64,000 nucleotides of DNA from Typha latifolia. Taxonomy: Eukaryota > Streptophyta > Magnoliopsida > Poales > Typhaceae. Where the stretch lies: NCBI GenBank assembly GCA_019914945.1, contig CM034099.1, positions 20,052,704-20,116,703 of the forward strand. The letters are read 5' to 3'. The notes under the pieces are model-generated. The model was not told the origin of the DNA, made no database searches, and was given only the letters and a program-made list of their open reading frames with translations. The stretch's first letter is position 1; every line of letters begins with the position of its first letter. This document shows positions 10,399 to 22,420 of this stretch, one piece after another. The position numbers and the translations under genes are program-made.

Positions 10399-13300
10399 TA
10401 ATCATGACCTGCTTATATTTGAATGGTCTATCAGATTGTACTGATCTACAGCAACTCCCTACAGTAGATTTAATGGGATCTTCGATGTTGAGGGGTAAGA
10501 TGTGTACTATTTTCTTCTGTTTGTAAGAAACTAGATCTGAGGGTATCTTGTTTCTTCTTGTAGCACTTTAATCCTCTATTTGTTCGTAGCCAGTATATTG
10601 AACCTCATTGTCATAATGGTAATATTAATGCGTTTAGGAATTAATGAATACCATAGTTTTTACTGAACATGATTGAGTTGGTCTCAATTCTGCTGTTTAT
10701 TGATGTGGACTTGTCGTTTTCATTGGTGAAAGAGAAATTATTCTTGCCAGAATTCAGGCATGCATTATTGCAGACTATTTTATCCATGCATCCTGTGATC
10801 CAAGTCTGTAGGCTTTCAGAAATGTTCCATTATTGCAGACTTATCTCCTGTTCTTGAATCGTCTTCCTTCATTACTATTCCATCAACAGCTGTTTGAAGG
10901 TCAGGAAGAAGGACAACTTGGAATTGGATTAAACTAATTCATCTCAAACTAATCAAAGATATATGCCTAATTCTGCTGTATTTGAGGTCGGAGATCGTCG
11001 AGCAAAAGTTTCTGAGATCCACAACGAAATCGAATCATTATGCTTAAGTACGATCTGTCAAGTCTCGTATAAACAAACATTGCCAGATTGCGACCTGAAA
11101 CTAGAATAAGCTTGGCATGTAATTTCCAATATGCTAGAAGCGAATCAATTCTAGGTCGACATAGCTGTTCATGAACCAATCAGTTCTTTTGCTGCTTAGT
11201 CACGATTAATTGTTTTTAATCAGGCACAGAAACAAAAGTTCTTCCATTAGTAGTATAAGAATATGAATCAAATAATTGGTCTAATAGCACACCGAGGCAT
11301 GCTGGCATTTATTCTTTGAGAAAAGAGTAGCATATATTCATAGAAATCATACAGTACGAGTTGTATTTTAGTGTCCAGGATTTACTACCTGTAGGAAACG
11401 GGGAAATGATGAAGCTAGGAAAATATAAGTAATTACGCGATGGAAAGAAGGGGGGGAAAGAGAAACTTCATCTACTGCAGACTATTGCTGTATGCTTCAC
11501 AAGCTATTTAGAAGCATTAATTCCTTTTCAAGGCTTTCCAAATTACATCCATTACAAGGAACTTATTACAACAAACTTTTATTAGGCATGCTACGCTTCC
11601 CAAGATATATCCGTTACTGACAAGATAAAGTACATTTGTAGCAAAATATGAGTTGAAAAAAAAAAAAATCTTCCAAGTTAAAGATGATGAAAAGAAATTA
11701 TGAGATACATATGATGAAGCAATCACCACTATAAAGGTCACATAGATGGAACTGAGAGTCTGATTGCTGATTCCACACTGGTTATAAAAGCAAATGTTCT
11801 TGCACTTCTGATTTGACTAAAATAAAGTTCACCAACATCCTTGGTGAGGATTGCGAGGTGGCAAAGTAAGGGGTCCCTTTTTTTAAGAGGACTCGCCTAA
11901 GATGCATAGAAATATAATTGACTATTTAGATAATTTAATCATCTATCTAGCAAATAGAAATTGCAGACATGAATATCTCTTCCATATTAAAGAATGGCAG
12001 AGAAAGCGTAAAGGATTAGAAAAAATCAATTGCCATCCGGTACAACTAAGAGAAGCAGGAAATGCTATCTCAATTGTGATGTACACATTATGAGATCTGA
12101 AAGATGAGTACTAAGGGATTATGCCAGTATAAAAAAGGAGGCATGTAAGAAGCAACAGAATCAATGATGAAATGTTAAGGTGCATGAATGCAGAGAGACC
12201 AATATTAGCCATTAGTTATAAAATAGAAGCAAGGTACTAATTCATGTTCAATAGAATAAGAAGGCAACCAGCTCACACCTTTCTCTGCAACTCTGCTTGG
12301 AAAATAGCTTCAAACATCATGTTCCCATGAAGAAACCAAAATTCAGGTATTCAGGTCTATATCGTGCCTTAGCCAACTCTAGTTGAAAAAGAATGTAATA
12401 AATCCATAAAAGAAGAGCATGACAGGATTGCAGGCTGAACATGGATTGCTTGGTTTATTGACAATGGTAGCTCAATGCTCAATGATGGGACTTAATTAGG
12501 ACATGGAAATAAGGTTTCAGGTGGCCATCAAGGACTATTAGTCCAGATATGACACCTATTGTGAATGCAAAATCAAATCTTTTGGCCACCAAGCCTAGGC
12601 CACAGAGGATCAACTCAAAATTGGGTAGATATGAATTCAGTAATCCAATCTAAAATTTATTAGAGTACTCAGTAGTAAAACAGAAAAAGAAGTGAAAAGA
12701 GAAAAGAGATCTGGAAAGAAAGAAAAGGAGAGCACGACAAATGGAAGGCCATAAGAAAGATAAGTTATATGCAGTGCTATGTTATCATTGTTGAGCCTTT
12801 AATGCTTCACGGTGCAGTGCACAAGGTTTAAAATCTTCAAAAGACAATGTTTAAGGAACAAATTGTATCATGTGCTTACAAATGAGAAATCAGTGAATAT
12901 GACTGAGCATCTAGATGAAAAATAATAATTTACCTGTTTTGAACTGTCAAAAGAAGCACCAATGCATCATAGAAAAAAATTTGAACAATTGCTAAATGTC
13001 TATATTAATCCTGTCGTTGTTCAGTCACTCTCTAAGCAATGAAACCTTCAGAGGAAAAAGGCAATACAAGTTTACTTCTTTTCAACCTGAAAATATCTCA
13101 AAATTAGAGCTGAATGGCGTAACAGAAAACCTTGTAGCAAGAACTAAGTGCTAGAGAGAATTATGCAAATCATGAAAAAAAAAGAAGTTTATAAATAAGA
13201 AAGATGATATACGATATGATTATCCAAGATGCTGACATGAACAGTGTTCTATATGAACATGCTACACGAAAAAAACTAGATAGTGTAATAAATTGAACAA

Positions 13301-13537
13301 ATATGCTTACAGAGACAAAGTAAAACAGGCTCTTCACAGCTCCAACAAGATATTGCCTTCGATTCTGGTTGCAGAACTCTTTGTCAGCTACAAATGCAAG
13401 TCTCTGAAAGCAAGCCCGGCATCTGTCCTGCTAACATTCAATTGGCTGATCAATTTTCCTGGAGAATTTAAAGAATATCTGCCAATATCCTCATCAGACT
13501 GCAACACACCTCTTTAAAGTTTAGCATTTTTTCCACT
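10399..13537. other. Intergenic, convergent 3' flanks; no gene seen
   Basis: About 3.1 kb between the ends of the seven-transmembrane gene (+) and EXO70 (-). It is AT-rich, with only short unrelated reading frames, and a poly-A run near 11656-11668. Part is presumably 3' UTR of both genes. No RNA gene or transposon ends were recognised. Confidence 0.6.
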
Positions 13538-15418
13538 TTAATGGGTTCTCCTCCTACTGAGAATAGGAGGTGGGCAGCCTTCAAAGAAATCAGACACAGC
13601 ATTTTCAAGATCCTCAACTGAGTACTTGATATACAACTCCGGGTGCCTCCCATTCTCTATATGCTGCCGGAACCTGCCAAGAAAAGACCGGTAAGCAGGC
13701 AACAGAAGCTCCGATATTGCAATCCTGAGCTCCTCCCTCAGCTGAGAATCTGGCACATGCCACATTGCCTGAGTGCGATGAGCCTCATCAAAAGCAGCAT
13801 TGAAAGCCCTAAACCTCTCTCGAAGCGTCGACTTAGAGACCCCCGATGAGAAGCCTCCGCTGGCATGCAATCCCTCATCCCTCAAGCAGTAGAGTATCTT
13901 CATCCACGTCGCTCTCTGATAAGCAGTTGCCGCTTGCCGGTACTTTCCAGTGAGCCGTTTTAAGTAGTCATCCCCAATCATTAACCTTAGCTCAGGCGAG
14001 TCCTTCACCTTGTTGACTATATAGTGGACGTTGTTCATCAAGAAGAGGTGGGAGAGAGCAGTCTCCTTGTAGAGACTTGCCTTGCTCTCGAGATTGTGCT
14101 GGAGGACAAAAATGATCCAGATCAGGTGGGAGGCGAGAGGCAATTGGTTCTCAGACTCCGGGATGTCGAATTCGGGATCATCAGCAGTTCGGCAGCTTGC
14201 GGAGGGAGGCGAGACGATGAGTTCAATGAGCGTGGGCTTGTAATCGGAGATGAGACTGATGTAATTCATGACATAGCGAGTAAGGGGATGAATTGTACCG
14301 CCCGGAACTGGGATTCTGGAGGGATCCCGATGGACGGCGCTCTCGAACTCGGAAAGGATACCGCGAACTGCCTCGGCGAGGCGGGAAAGGATCTCGGCGG
14401 CTTGGATATAGATGGACTCAGAGGACTTGGACTGGAAGATGGCTGACACATCGGGGAGGAGGTCGGAGATGGCGTCGTGGAGGTCGAGGATCTTGAAGAG
14501 CTTCTCCGGGGATCGCCGCCCGATGGAGATAGCCTCAGCAAATCCAAAGAGCTGGAGCGCGGCGCCCTTGACGGTCTCGGCGAAGGGTGCGTCGTCACCG
14601 TCGCCGAAGACCTCATCGGAAAGGCGGCGCTCGCTGGCGAAGACGACGCGGACGGCGACGCGTGCGGCGCGGATCCAGCGGCGGATTTTGGACTCGAGGG
14701 CATCCCACTCGAGGCGCTGCACATCGCCGATGCTGAGCTTCTCGACACCGAGGCGGCGGAAGCAGAGGTCCACCGCCGACTTCCGGATGGAGCTATACAC
14801 CTGGACGCACTCGCGGCCGTAGCCAGCGGATATCATCTGCTCGGAGACGGATCGGAGGTCGTAAATCGCGTCGGAGGGAAGCAGATCGATCTCGCGGATG
14901 CTGCGCATCGAACGGTAGCTGCTCCGCCTCCCAACGGTACTGCTCCCCTCCGAGTCCTCCGCCGCCGCCAACGGGCTCTCTTCCTCCCCATGGTCGGAGT
15001 ACACGCCCGACTGCTCCGATTCCAGAGTGCTCGACATGGACAAAGAGCTCAGATCGACGAGTGATTCGATCTCTATCTCGTTAGCGCGGGACACCAGGAT
15101 GTGACGAAACTCGTCCTCGAGCCGCGCCATCGCGATCTGGATCGCGTTCTCCGGGCATGGAGACGACGACCCTGCCGCCGACGACGAAGAGGATAATCTC
15201 CGAGGGCTGCCGATGGCGATCGGCTCCTTGATGGAGCGGCGGATCTCGTCAACAGCTCGGAGGTATTTCTTGGCCTCGGATCGATCTCCGCCGTCGAATA
15301 GCATCCGGTCTTCCTCCCGCGCCCCTGAGTCCCACCGCATGATGAGCCGCTCCGCCGCCTCCAGCTCCGCCGCCGCCGGCTCCGCCCTCGGAGCGGTGGC
15401 AACGCCAGATCCGTCCAT
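13538..15418 (-). CDS. Exocyst subunit EXO70 family protein, probably D clade
   Basis: A single uninterrupted 626-residue frame, normal in length and intronless as is usual for many plant EXO70 genes. The N-terminus has AAERLIMRWDSGAREEDRML, then KKYLRAVDEIRRSI. A Ser-rich linker follows (SSYRSMRSIREIDLLPSDAI), then YGRECVQVYSSIRKSAVDLC and LSIGDVQRLEWDALESKIRR. The C-terminal helical EXO70 domain includes HPLTRYVMNYISLISDYKPT, LMNNVHYIVNKVKDSPE and the ending KYSVEDLENAVSDFFEG. Known role: EXO70 binds phosphoinositides and helps the exocyst tether secretory vesicles at the plasma membrane; plant paralogues also act in immunity and autophagy. D clade is chosen from the RWDS start and the SIREIDL linker, by memory of the family. 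The gene is strongly GC-rich, with dense chance frames on the other strand. AAACCCTAG lies just upstream of the ATG. Confidence 0.93.
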   Translation of the reverse strand: MDGSGVATAPRAEPAAAELEAAERLIMRWDSGAREEDRMLFDGGDRSEAKKYLRAVDEIRRSIKEPIAIGSPRRLSSSSSAAGSSSPCPENAIQIAMARLEDEFRHILVSRANEIEIESLVDLSSLSMSSTLESEQSGVYSDHGEEESPLAAAEDSEGSSTVGRRSSYRSMRSIREIDLLPSDAIYDLRSVSEQMISAGYGRECVQVYSSIRKSAVDLCFRRLGVEKLSIGDVQRLEWDALESKIRRWIRAARVAVRVVFASERRLSDEVFGDGDDAPFAETVKGAALQLFGFAEAISIGRRSPEKLFKILDLHDAISDLLPDVSAIFQSKSSESIYIQAAEILSRLAEAVRGILSEFESAVHRDPSRIPVPGGTIHPLTRYVMNYISLISDYKPTLIELIVSPPSASCRTADDPEFDIPESENQLPLASHLIWIIFVLQHNLESKASLYKETALSHLFLMNNVHYIVNKVKDSPELRLMIGDDYLKRLTGKYRQAATAYQRATWMKILYCLRDEGLHASGGFSSGVSKSTLRERFRAFNAAFDEAHRTQAMWHVPDSQLREELRIAISELLLPAYRSFLGRFRQHIENGRHPELYIKYSVEDLENAVSDFFEGCPPPILSRRRTH

Positions 15419-16628
15419 GGGAAAATAAAAGGAAGTAGAGCTAGGGTTTCGCCGGCGTGAACTCTTTGGTCGCTAGAGATGACGGTATAAGACCTTGGAT
15501 ACCAGAGTAGAGAGAGCAAGAGAGAGAGCAGAGGAAGCGAGAGTGGTTTGACTTCGGAGAATTTTTCTTCTTTTTTTTCGATGATGGGCGTTCTGTTTCC
15601 AGTAGAGCGTGTGATAGGAAGATTCCCATCATCCCATGTGGAGGATCACTCATCGGACAGCTGATTCATTATCACACGGACAAGAATCACCGACTACCCA
15701 AACTCTAAAATCTAATTACTCCTTTAGTCCGAAAAATGAAAAAAAAAAAAAAAAAAGCTAGCTAGTAAGCAAAAAACAAGGAAGAAAATCCAGAGTTCGT
15801 CGCGTCTTGGGCCTCTTGGCCCATGTTGTCTGATTATTTTTTCCGGGCCCACGTGGCAACGAGTGACGCAAAGACCGAATCGTGGCCTTCTGCCATGGGT
15901 CGGCTGCTCACGAGGAGCATTGTACTAAAACTATTATGGATAATTTTCAATCTAACTAATAGAAGTTTCAAATATTCTCTCTTTTACGAGATGGAGTATC
16001 CATTTCGTCAATTTTGCCACCGTCTTCTACATGCATGAATACCGTTAAGTAGGCTAGAGTACCTCATTTATGGCAACAATGTAGCAACTTTTAGTCTAAT
16101 CAACCTCTGCTGTGGCACTTAAACAGGGGAAGCTGCATTAGCGAAAGAAAGCAAGATTGGTTGATGAAAATGGAGTTGCATTTAGCACCAGACGTACTTC
16201 TTCATCTCCAATTTATAGGCAGTTCTAAATTTATGGCAGCACATGAAAGCGAGTAGGAATTAATGATATAATGTACATACATATGACTTAGATTAGTGAT
16301 TTGACTTGCATAGAATGGACAAATCATATCTTTAAAAGATAGTCTACAGTTACTATGCGGCCCACTGCTGGGCCAGTGGCAAAATATAGACTTTTGCTCG
16401 TAAAAAAAAGTTAACGAAAAATAATCAAATCTAATCAGATTTATGTACACAGATTGGGTCATTTACGCACTAAATTAGGATCATACATAATCTGCTGCAA
16501 TATAGGGGGTTGCAAAATAATCTTTTTGGTAAATAATTTGAAGGGAGATCAATGCAAGCAGAGTTGCTTATGTTAATCTCTTATGCCTAAAGCTATACGG
16601 GCTGCTTCACCCGTGGAGATTAGCTCTT
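15419..16628. other. EXO70 promoter and PP1 3' flank
   Basis: Upstream of EXO70 (read on the minus strand) is an AAACCCTAG element at about 15444-15452 and a CT-rich leader. A poly-A run lies at 15739-15757. No coding sequence recognised. Confidence 0.55.
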
Positions 16629-19177
16629 TTACTCCGTTCCATGTCCTCCTACCTTTCCTCTGTAAGGCTTCAGGATTTGAAAGGAGCAGAGAAGGCTTGC
16701 ATCTACACTCATTAATGCACCAGCATTGTTGAACTCCCCACAGTAATTTGGGGCAGAAAATATCGTCACCAATTGCCGATCCGCAAAAAATTCATAGCCA
16801 TCCTCCACAACCTGCTTCATTAAGAACTGTGCATTAGATTGTACATGAAAGTAATGAAAAGCTCCAGTTAGTCATCAAAGTTGGCATTGAAGATTTTTTA
16901 ATCTGGTCAATTTGCATATCAGGGATATCACCACCTATTTAACATTATTTAACATTATTCTGGGGAAAAAGACAGAACTTCTATTAATATATTGGTGAAA
17001 AGAAAATATCTCTTATTTATTTACAAGGAATACTCTCTGAATGTTAGATTTTTCCATTAAATTAATATTTAGGTGGTTTTCGTGGAAAAGAAGGAAAAAG
17101 GGACAGATAAGAATTGTAGTTGGGTGAAGAAAAGGAAATATATTATCTAGAAGGGAGGTGGTTTCCTAATGGTTGGTAGCCAATCACAAGAAGCCAAACA
17201 TTCAGCTACAGTAATATTTCTACAGTGGGCTGCAGAGAATCCGCTGTCGAGAAGTATCCAAATCAGTGTCATGTAGGAACTTGTGTAGAGCTGATAGGTA
17301 CCATTTGCTTTACTACTAACAACTATGTCTACTTCAACTCTAAATAATTATTATAAATAAAATTATTTAATAATTTAATAGTTTTGCTCGACGGTGTGAT
17401 TAGCTTAAATAAATAGCTCCATAATACAATGAGCACAAGGCTTGAGGCATAAAACTAAGTGACTTACTCAAAAACTAAAATACTAACCTGATGAGCGCGA
17501 CAAATCAGATCAAGATCATGCTTTCTCAAGAACTCGGCCACCTTATCCGCTCCAAAAGTAAAAGACACCCCTCTATCATTCTCCCCCCACCCCTTGATCT
17601 CCTTATCAGGATCTGACCACAAGAGATCGCATAGCAACCCTTGGTCTGGTACGTCGACCGGCCTCTCAATCTCCCTTATCTGATCCATACTTTGTAGATC
17701 CGGCGACAAGCCTCCATGCATGCAAAAAATCTTGTCATCAATGACGGCGGCAACAGGAAGACAATTGAAGCAGTCGGTGAAGAGCTTCCAGAGACGGACA
17801 CTGAATCGACGCTTGCATTCATCATAGAAGCCGTATATGCGATTAATGGAGGCACACTCGTGATTGCCACGGAGAAGGAAGAAGTTGTCAGGGTATTTGA
17901 TCTTGTAGGCCAAGAGGAGGCAGATAGTCTCGATGCTTTGTTTACCTCGGTCGACATAGTCGCCGAGGAAGAGGTAGTTGGAGCTCGGTGGGAGGCCGCC
18001 GTATTCAAATAGGCGCAGGAGGTCGGAGAACTGGCCGTGGACATCACCTGGTAGAATGAGGTTATACGACAAGGGAGCTTCGTTTCATATTAAAATTTCT
18101 ACTTCACATATAAGAATCCACAAAATGTAAAGAATGAATAGAATTCAAGTTCTTGGATTAGATAGTGCAAGTTATCCTAGATTTGTAAGAAAAAAAGTCA
18201 AACTTCAATCTTATTACATTCAAAATAAATCAAATTTCAATCATATCTCTAGCAGTGGAGATGCAGTTTACATGGACACGGTCATTTTGGGTGCTAGCTA
18301 ACCACTACAAAGGTAGTTAATTTCAACATTGTGATAACTTATCAGCTTATCCAAGCTCTTACTATTAGATTACGAATCGAAATTTGTTTATCGTGCCCTA
18401 ACACTCCCTATTGTGTTGCCTTTATAAATAAAGATACAAAATAAATGAGAACTAAATAAAATAGAGATTAAAAAGGGGTCTAATGATGTTTCAACTTGAG
18501 ATCCGACTCTAATATTAAATCATTAATGGATCCAAAATATTAACTAATCGTGCCTCAACATTAACTAGATCATATTTCAATACACCTCGCAAATAAGTGA
18601 AAGAGATGAGGTTTTGGCAATTATCCAGTCGTGCAGTAGTATGCAAAAATCTTAACCCCTGCAGTTTGTTGCGCATCATAAAAATGCTTGCATCTGGTTA
18701 AATCTTACACGAATCAGCAACAAAACTAGCTACAAAAAAAATCATTAATTTGCAAGAAATCACAATAAACTAAGCAAACTTTGAGATTATTAAAAGCCAG
18801 ATCTGGCGTCAAGGAATGATAGCTGCAGAATAATCGGATATCAAAAGGAAAAGAAAATTGCAAAATTACGAACGAAATCTTCAAAGAAAACATATCATCA
18901 ACCTGGTTTATCTCAATCTATCTCAATGAATTCATCGGGTATCTTTAGATCTCAAGAACAGAGACAAAATAATACAAATCCAGTCGAGAATCTCACCACA
19001 AACATTAATGGGCGCCTCCAATTCGAGCAAATTAGGCTGCCCTAGAAAGATCTCCTTGGCTGCTACGCAGAGATTCCTTATCTCCGCTTCGCTTAGCTGA
19101 ATCTTCTTGCCACTGGACTTGTTCTTCTTCCCTTCCAATAACCTCTCTATCAGATCATCCAAAGAACTCCCTTCCAT
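16629..19177 (-). CDS. Serine/threonine protein phosphatase PP1 catalytic subunit (TOPP-type)
   Basis: Three exons on the minus strand: 19177-18997, 18047-17488, 16811-16629; 307 residues. All metal and catalytic signatures are present: GDVHG (61-65), GDYVDRG (89-95), GNHE (121-124), HGG, RAHQ (244-247) and SAPNYCG (266-272). The specific runs [20 protein letters not shown] and CSFQILKP mark it as PP1 rather than PP2A or PP4. The N-terminus ([17 protein letters not shown]) and the short tail [12 protein letters not shown] are the variable parts. Known role: a Mn/Fe metallophosphatase whose targets are set by RVxF-type regulatory subunits; plant TOPPs act in stomatal, hormone and cell-shape control. 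The splice sites fall between GGT glycine 61 and after RAHQ, giving an uninterrupted family alignment. Introns are about 950 and 676 bases. Confidence 0.95.
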
Positions 19178-20499
19178 ACTTTTTGAGAAGGATTAAGTAT
19201 TAAGAAAGAAGAGAGAAGACAACAAAAAAATAAAGAAAGCGTTTGATTCTCTCTTTTTATCAATAAAACGAAATAATAGCGAATGGGGAAGAGGAACCAA
19301 GGAAACGGATGGAAACCGGAGGTTGAGGGGATCAAGTGGACGGAAATGGGGAGGAGGGGTAGACGTCTCACCGCTTCATGCGCGTGCCATGGCATCCGGG
19401 CCATCCGTAGGACTTGGGCCCCACCGCTAACAATCCACCAACAGCCAATTGTGGTTTGGATAAGGTCAATTCCCTAAGCGGGAAAGGCCTTGAGAGAGGC
19501 CCAGTCGAGGACAAATAAGGCATGACGTTGGCCCACTACTTCATAAGAGTTAAAATTATGCTTCTCTCGCTATCTTCGCACGAGGGTCGAGGGCAGCCGA
19601 CAGAGCACTTTGAAATAGTTTAATGGGCTTCTGGTTAAAATGATGCATTTAGTGGTGGAATTGGGCCATGATAACTAACTGATAAGATTATCTATTTGAT
19701 TACCTAGTTGGTTAGGTTTGGGTTAATTTGCTAATCGTGCAATGTGTACGCTGGAATCTCATCTACTTGTTAAGATTCAAGTTGGGTTTTACAACCTAGG
19801 GATGGGATTTTTTTTACTAGTATAAAATGATGTAGCACTATTGTAGTAATACGCAAATTGCCAAAGCACAAAAAAATATTCAAAAATCAAACTCTATATG
19901 CATTCTCTAAATTACTACAAAGCATAGTTATCAATACCAAACTGTGCAATTCAGAAGAGTTTTTGCAAGTCGCATGAGTTGCTCATTTTTCTAAATTTTC
20001 TAGTTGTCCTTAATGATCAATAATTTCTATTATTTTGTTAAATATAATTAAGATATAATATTATACAAGTCATATGATGTACTTGAAATATTAGTTGAGA
20101 ATAGCTAAACAAGTGAAGAAATTCAAATTTATTAGTTTTATACATATACTTTTTAGTTTTTCAATTATTTATAAAATATTAATATTTTAAAAAAAATGTA
20201 AGATATGCTTAAATAAACAGTATAGTTCTACCGAGTGACTCGCAGGTTAAACTAACTTTAACGTTCAGTCAGGATGTGATAACTATGCCGCAAAGAACAC
20301 TTTTAGAATCACTGGTGGTTATTAGTTATAATCCGTTTGTGGATATCATGCAGAAGAAAAATAAATAAGATGTAAACTGATTTCGTAATCAAATATGTAT
20401 CAACCACTATAAGCTTCACGTGTAAAATTAAACACGATCTAGTCATGAGATCGCAATCGAGAAGTCAACGTCTTTCCTCTCGCCTCGACTTCTCCCCGA
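19178..20499. other. PP1 promoter side, no gene seen
   Basis: Upstream of PP1 on its strand. The first 350 bases are moderately GC-rich; the rest is AT-rich with no frame of recognisable family. Low-complexity A/T stretches lie at 19810-20200. Confidence 0.5.
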
Positions 20500-21587
20500 T
20501 GCTTCCAATCCTCCTAGCTCTCCGGCACTTACCCGTCGTGGCAGTTCCCCATCGGCTTAGTCTCCTCGATCTTGTCCACCAACTCCTTCATGTCCAGTCT
20601 CCTACCGGGATCCGTCTCGATGCGCGCAGTTCACGCCGATGCGTCACAACCGCTTCATCTCGGCCACCGCCGCCTTCGACTTACCGACGATTGCCGGCTC
20701 TAGTATCTCGGCCTGGCGTTCATCAGGGAGGGCCACGATGGCCCACCTGACGAGGTCGGTCCCACCCTTGGCGTTTTGCGAGTAATGGGAGGGGAGCTTC
20801 CGGTGAGGAGCTCGAGGAAGAGGACGCACACGTGGCGATTAGTCTGGGGTGCGATATGCTGACTTGTCTTTGGAGGCAACGGAATGATTGAGGAGGGGGA
20901 GGAGGCCGTGCCGCTCGCCATCACCGCCTTTAAGGCAGACCCCACGCTGCCGCTTCCAATCTAGGGGTGCAAATGAGCCGAGCCTGAGCGGGCCAGCTTC
21001 TACTTAGTCGAGATTTTTGTTTTGGCTTGGCTTGGTTGCATTCAAGTCGAGCCGAACTTTGAATGAGCCCCACCATCCCTCCACTAATCGTGTCTTTTGC
21101 AGCGGGGAGGCTGCCACCCTTGAGGAACTGGTCGATAGGAATGTGGCCGTCGTTGGAAATCGACAAGTGTCGTCTTCTGCTCCCCCTCGTTCCTCGACCT
21201 GGACAGCGATGGACGGCTCTCCCCTTTCCATTTCCCCTTCATCTCCCCTTCCGGATTTGAAATCGCCATTGGATCCAAATGGGACGGTCGGATCCTTTTC
21301 CGATAGATTCCGGCGTAAAGATTGGTTCAAAGATCGTTGTGCGAAAATGGCAAGGAATCATCACATATAACGAAAATTTCAATTAATAAATGAGAAAAGA
21401 AAATCCGAGAAGAGAGATCTCTTACCTAAATGCTATCACCTCTCAGAATCTCGAAGAAAAGAGAGAATACCGAGAGAAATGCTGGAGAGGCGCGAGAAGA
21501 AGAGGGGAGTAATACAAAGTAGTAACAACTGCTGTGGGAGGATACTTCTCGCCTCCTCAATCCCCAATTAAATACACATCATGCTTA

Positions 21588-21660
21588 CATGTTTTCTCCC
21601 TCTCAAAAATGCGACAGGGAGAGAGTTCTGTTTGCATGTTTTCTCCCTCTCAAAAATGCG
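21588..21660. repeat. 26-bp direct repeat, period 47
   Basis: Two exact copies of a 26-base unit starting CATGTTTTCTCCCTCTCAAA lie at 21588-21613 and 21635-21660. The bases after each copy (ACAGG and TCAGG) also nearly match. The second copy touches the outer end of the hairpin arm. Confidence 0.9.
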
Positions 21661-21797
21661 TCAGGTCGTTCGACAACAACCCGTACTTGTGTTACGTCAA
21701 AACCAGCGACGAGCTCGTTACTCTTCCGGATTCTTGCATTTCTCGTCGCTGGTTTTGACGTAACACAAGTACGGGTTGTTGTCGAACGACCTGACGC
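21658..21797. repeat. Perfect inverted repeat, 56-bp arms, 28-base loop
   Basis: Bases 21658-21713 are the exact reverse complement of 21742-21797, with a 28-base spacer. The right arm, read on the minus strand, continues the LRR codons of the receptor-kinase pseudogene (VRSFDNNPYLCYVKTSDE); the left arm is an inverted copy of those codons. A transcript would fold into a long perfect stem. Confidence 0.95.
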
Positions 21798-22420
21798 CGA
21801 ACTTCCTGAAGCTCGGAGGCACCGGCCCCTCTAAGTCGTTGTTCGACACATTGGACGAGGCAAACAGAGGCGGGGCTACCACAAGAATCCGGCCGGAGAA
21901 TTTGTTTCACTCCAAGCGCAACTCGATGAGCATGGTGGTGTCCTTGAAGAGGAAACGATGGAGCCGTTGAAGGCGTTGCCGTGGAGCCAGAGCTTCTTGA
22001 GATGCGTCGTGGCGTCGAAGAAGTCGTCTCGGATGGGGCCGGAGACGTGGTTATTGGAGAGGTAGATGGACTTGAGGGCGGGGAGGCGGTAGAAGGCAGG
22101 AAGGGCGCCGGAGAATGAATTGCCCGAGAAGCTCAGTGTGCGCAAATTCTTGATGTTGGACAGCGCGGCGATGTCGACGGTGCCCATGAGGCTCATGTTC
22201 GAAAGCCGGAGGCCCGTGACGGCGCCGTCGACGCTGACCCACGGGGGCGGGGAGCTGCATGGGGTGGAGGATTAGTAATTGGGTGTCCATAAGGAGAGGT
22301 AAGTGGCGTTGGTGAAGGAGTTCTTCAGGCGGAGGAAGGCTTCGGCGTCAGACATCGATACCCCACCGGGAAGGAGGAGGTGGAGGAGGAGGACGACGAC
22401 ATTGACCGTGGGTGGAAGGT

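Larger units (their letters stand above)
20500..22420 (-). pseudogene. Broken pollen receptor-like kinase (LRR-RLK) pseudogene
   Basis: Read on the minus strand. Near 22400-22290 are a hydrophobic leader (VVVLLLHLLLPGG) and the LRR N-cap (DAEAFLRLKNSFTNATYLSL), broken by TAA at 22274-22272. LRRs follow in frame: GLRLSNMSLMGTVDIAALSN, LRTLSFSGNSFSGALPAFYR, LKSIYLSNNHVSGPIRDDFF, LKKLWLHGNAFNGSIV. After a shift: NKFSGRILVVAPPLFASSNV, NVSNNDLEGPVPPSFRKFG, NNPYLC, then a stop. Kinase remains are GSVGSALKAVMASGTA near 20945-20900, then FLELLTG, and in another frame AKGGTDLVRWAIVALPDERQ and AEMKRL. The C-terminal tail MKELVDKIEETKPMGNCHDG lies near 20600-20540. Most of the kinase core (VAIK lysine, HRD, DFG) is missing. 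The order matches pollen PRK proteins, which sense pollen-tube signals in intact form. Multiple stops, shifts and a deletion make it non-functional. Confidence 0.85.

Noticed and set aside
14477..15064. 195-codon frame opposite EXO70, and similar frames at 14024-14446 and 14412-14822
   Set aside because: Antisense shadows of the GC-rich EXO70 coding sequence, which is conserved along its whole length.
17716..18012. 98-codon frame opposite PP1 exon 2
   Set aside because: Shadow of the highly conserved phosphatase exon.
20445..20750. 101-codon plus-strand frame
   Set aside because: Antisense of the C-terminal part of the receptor-kinase pseudogene.
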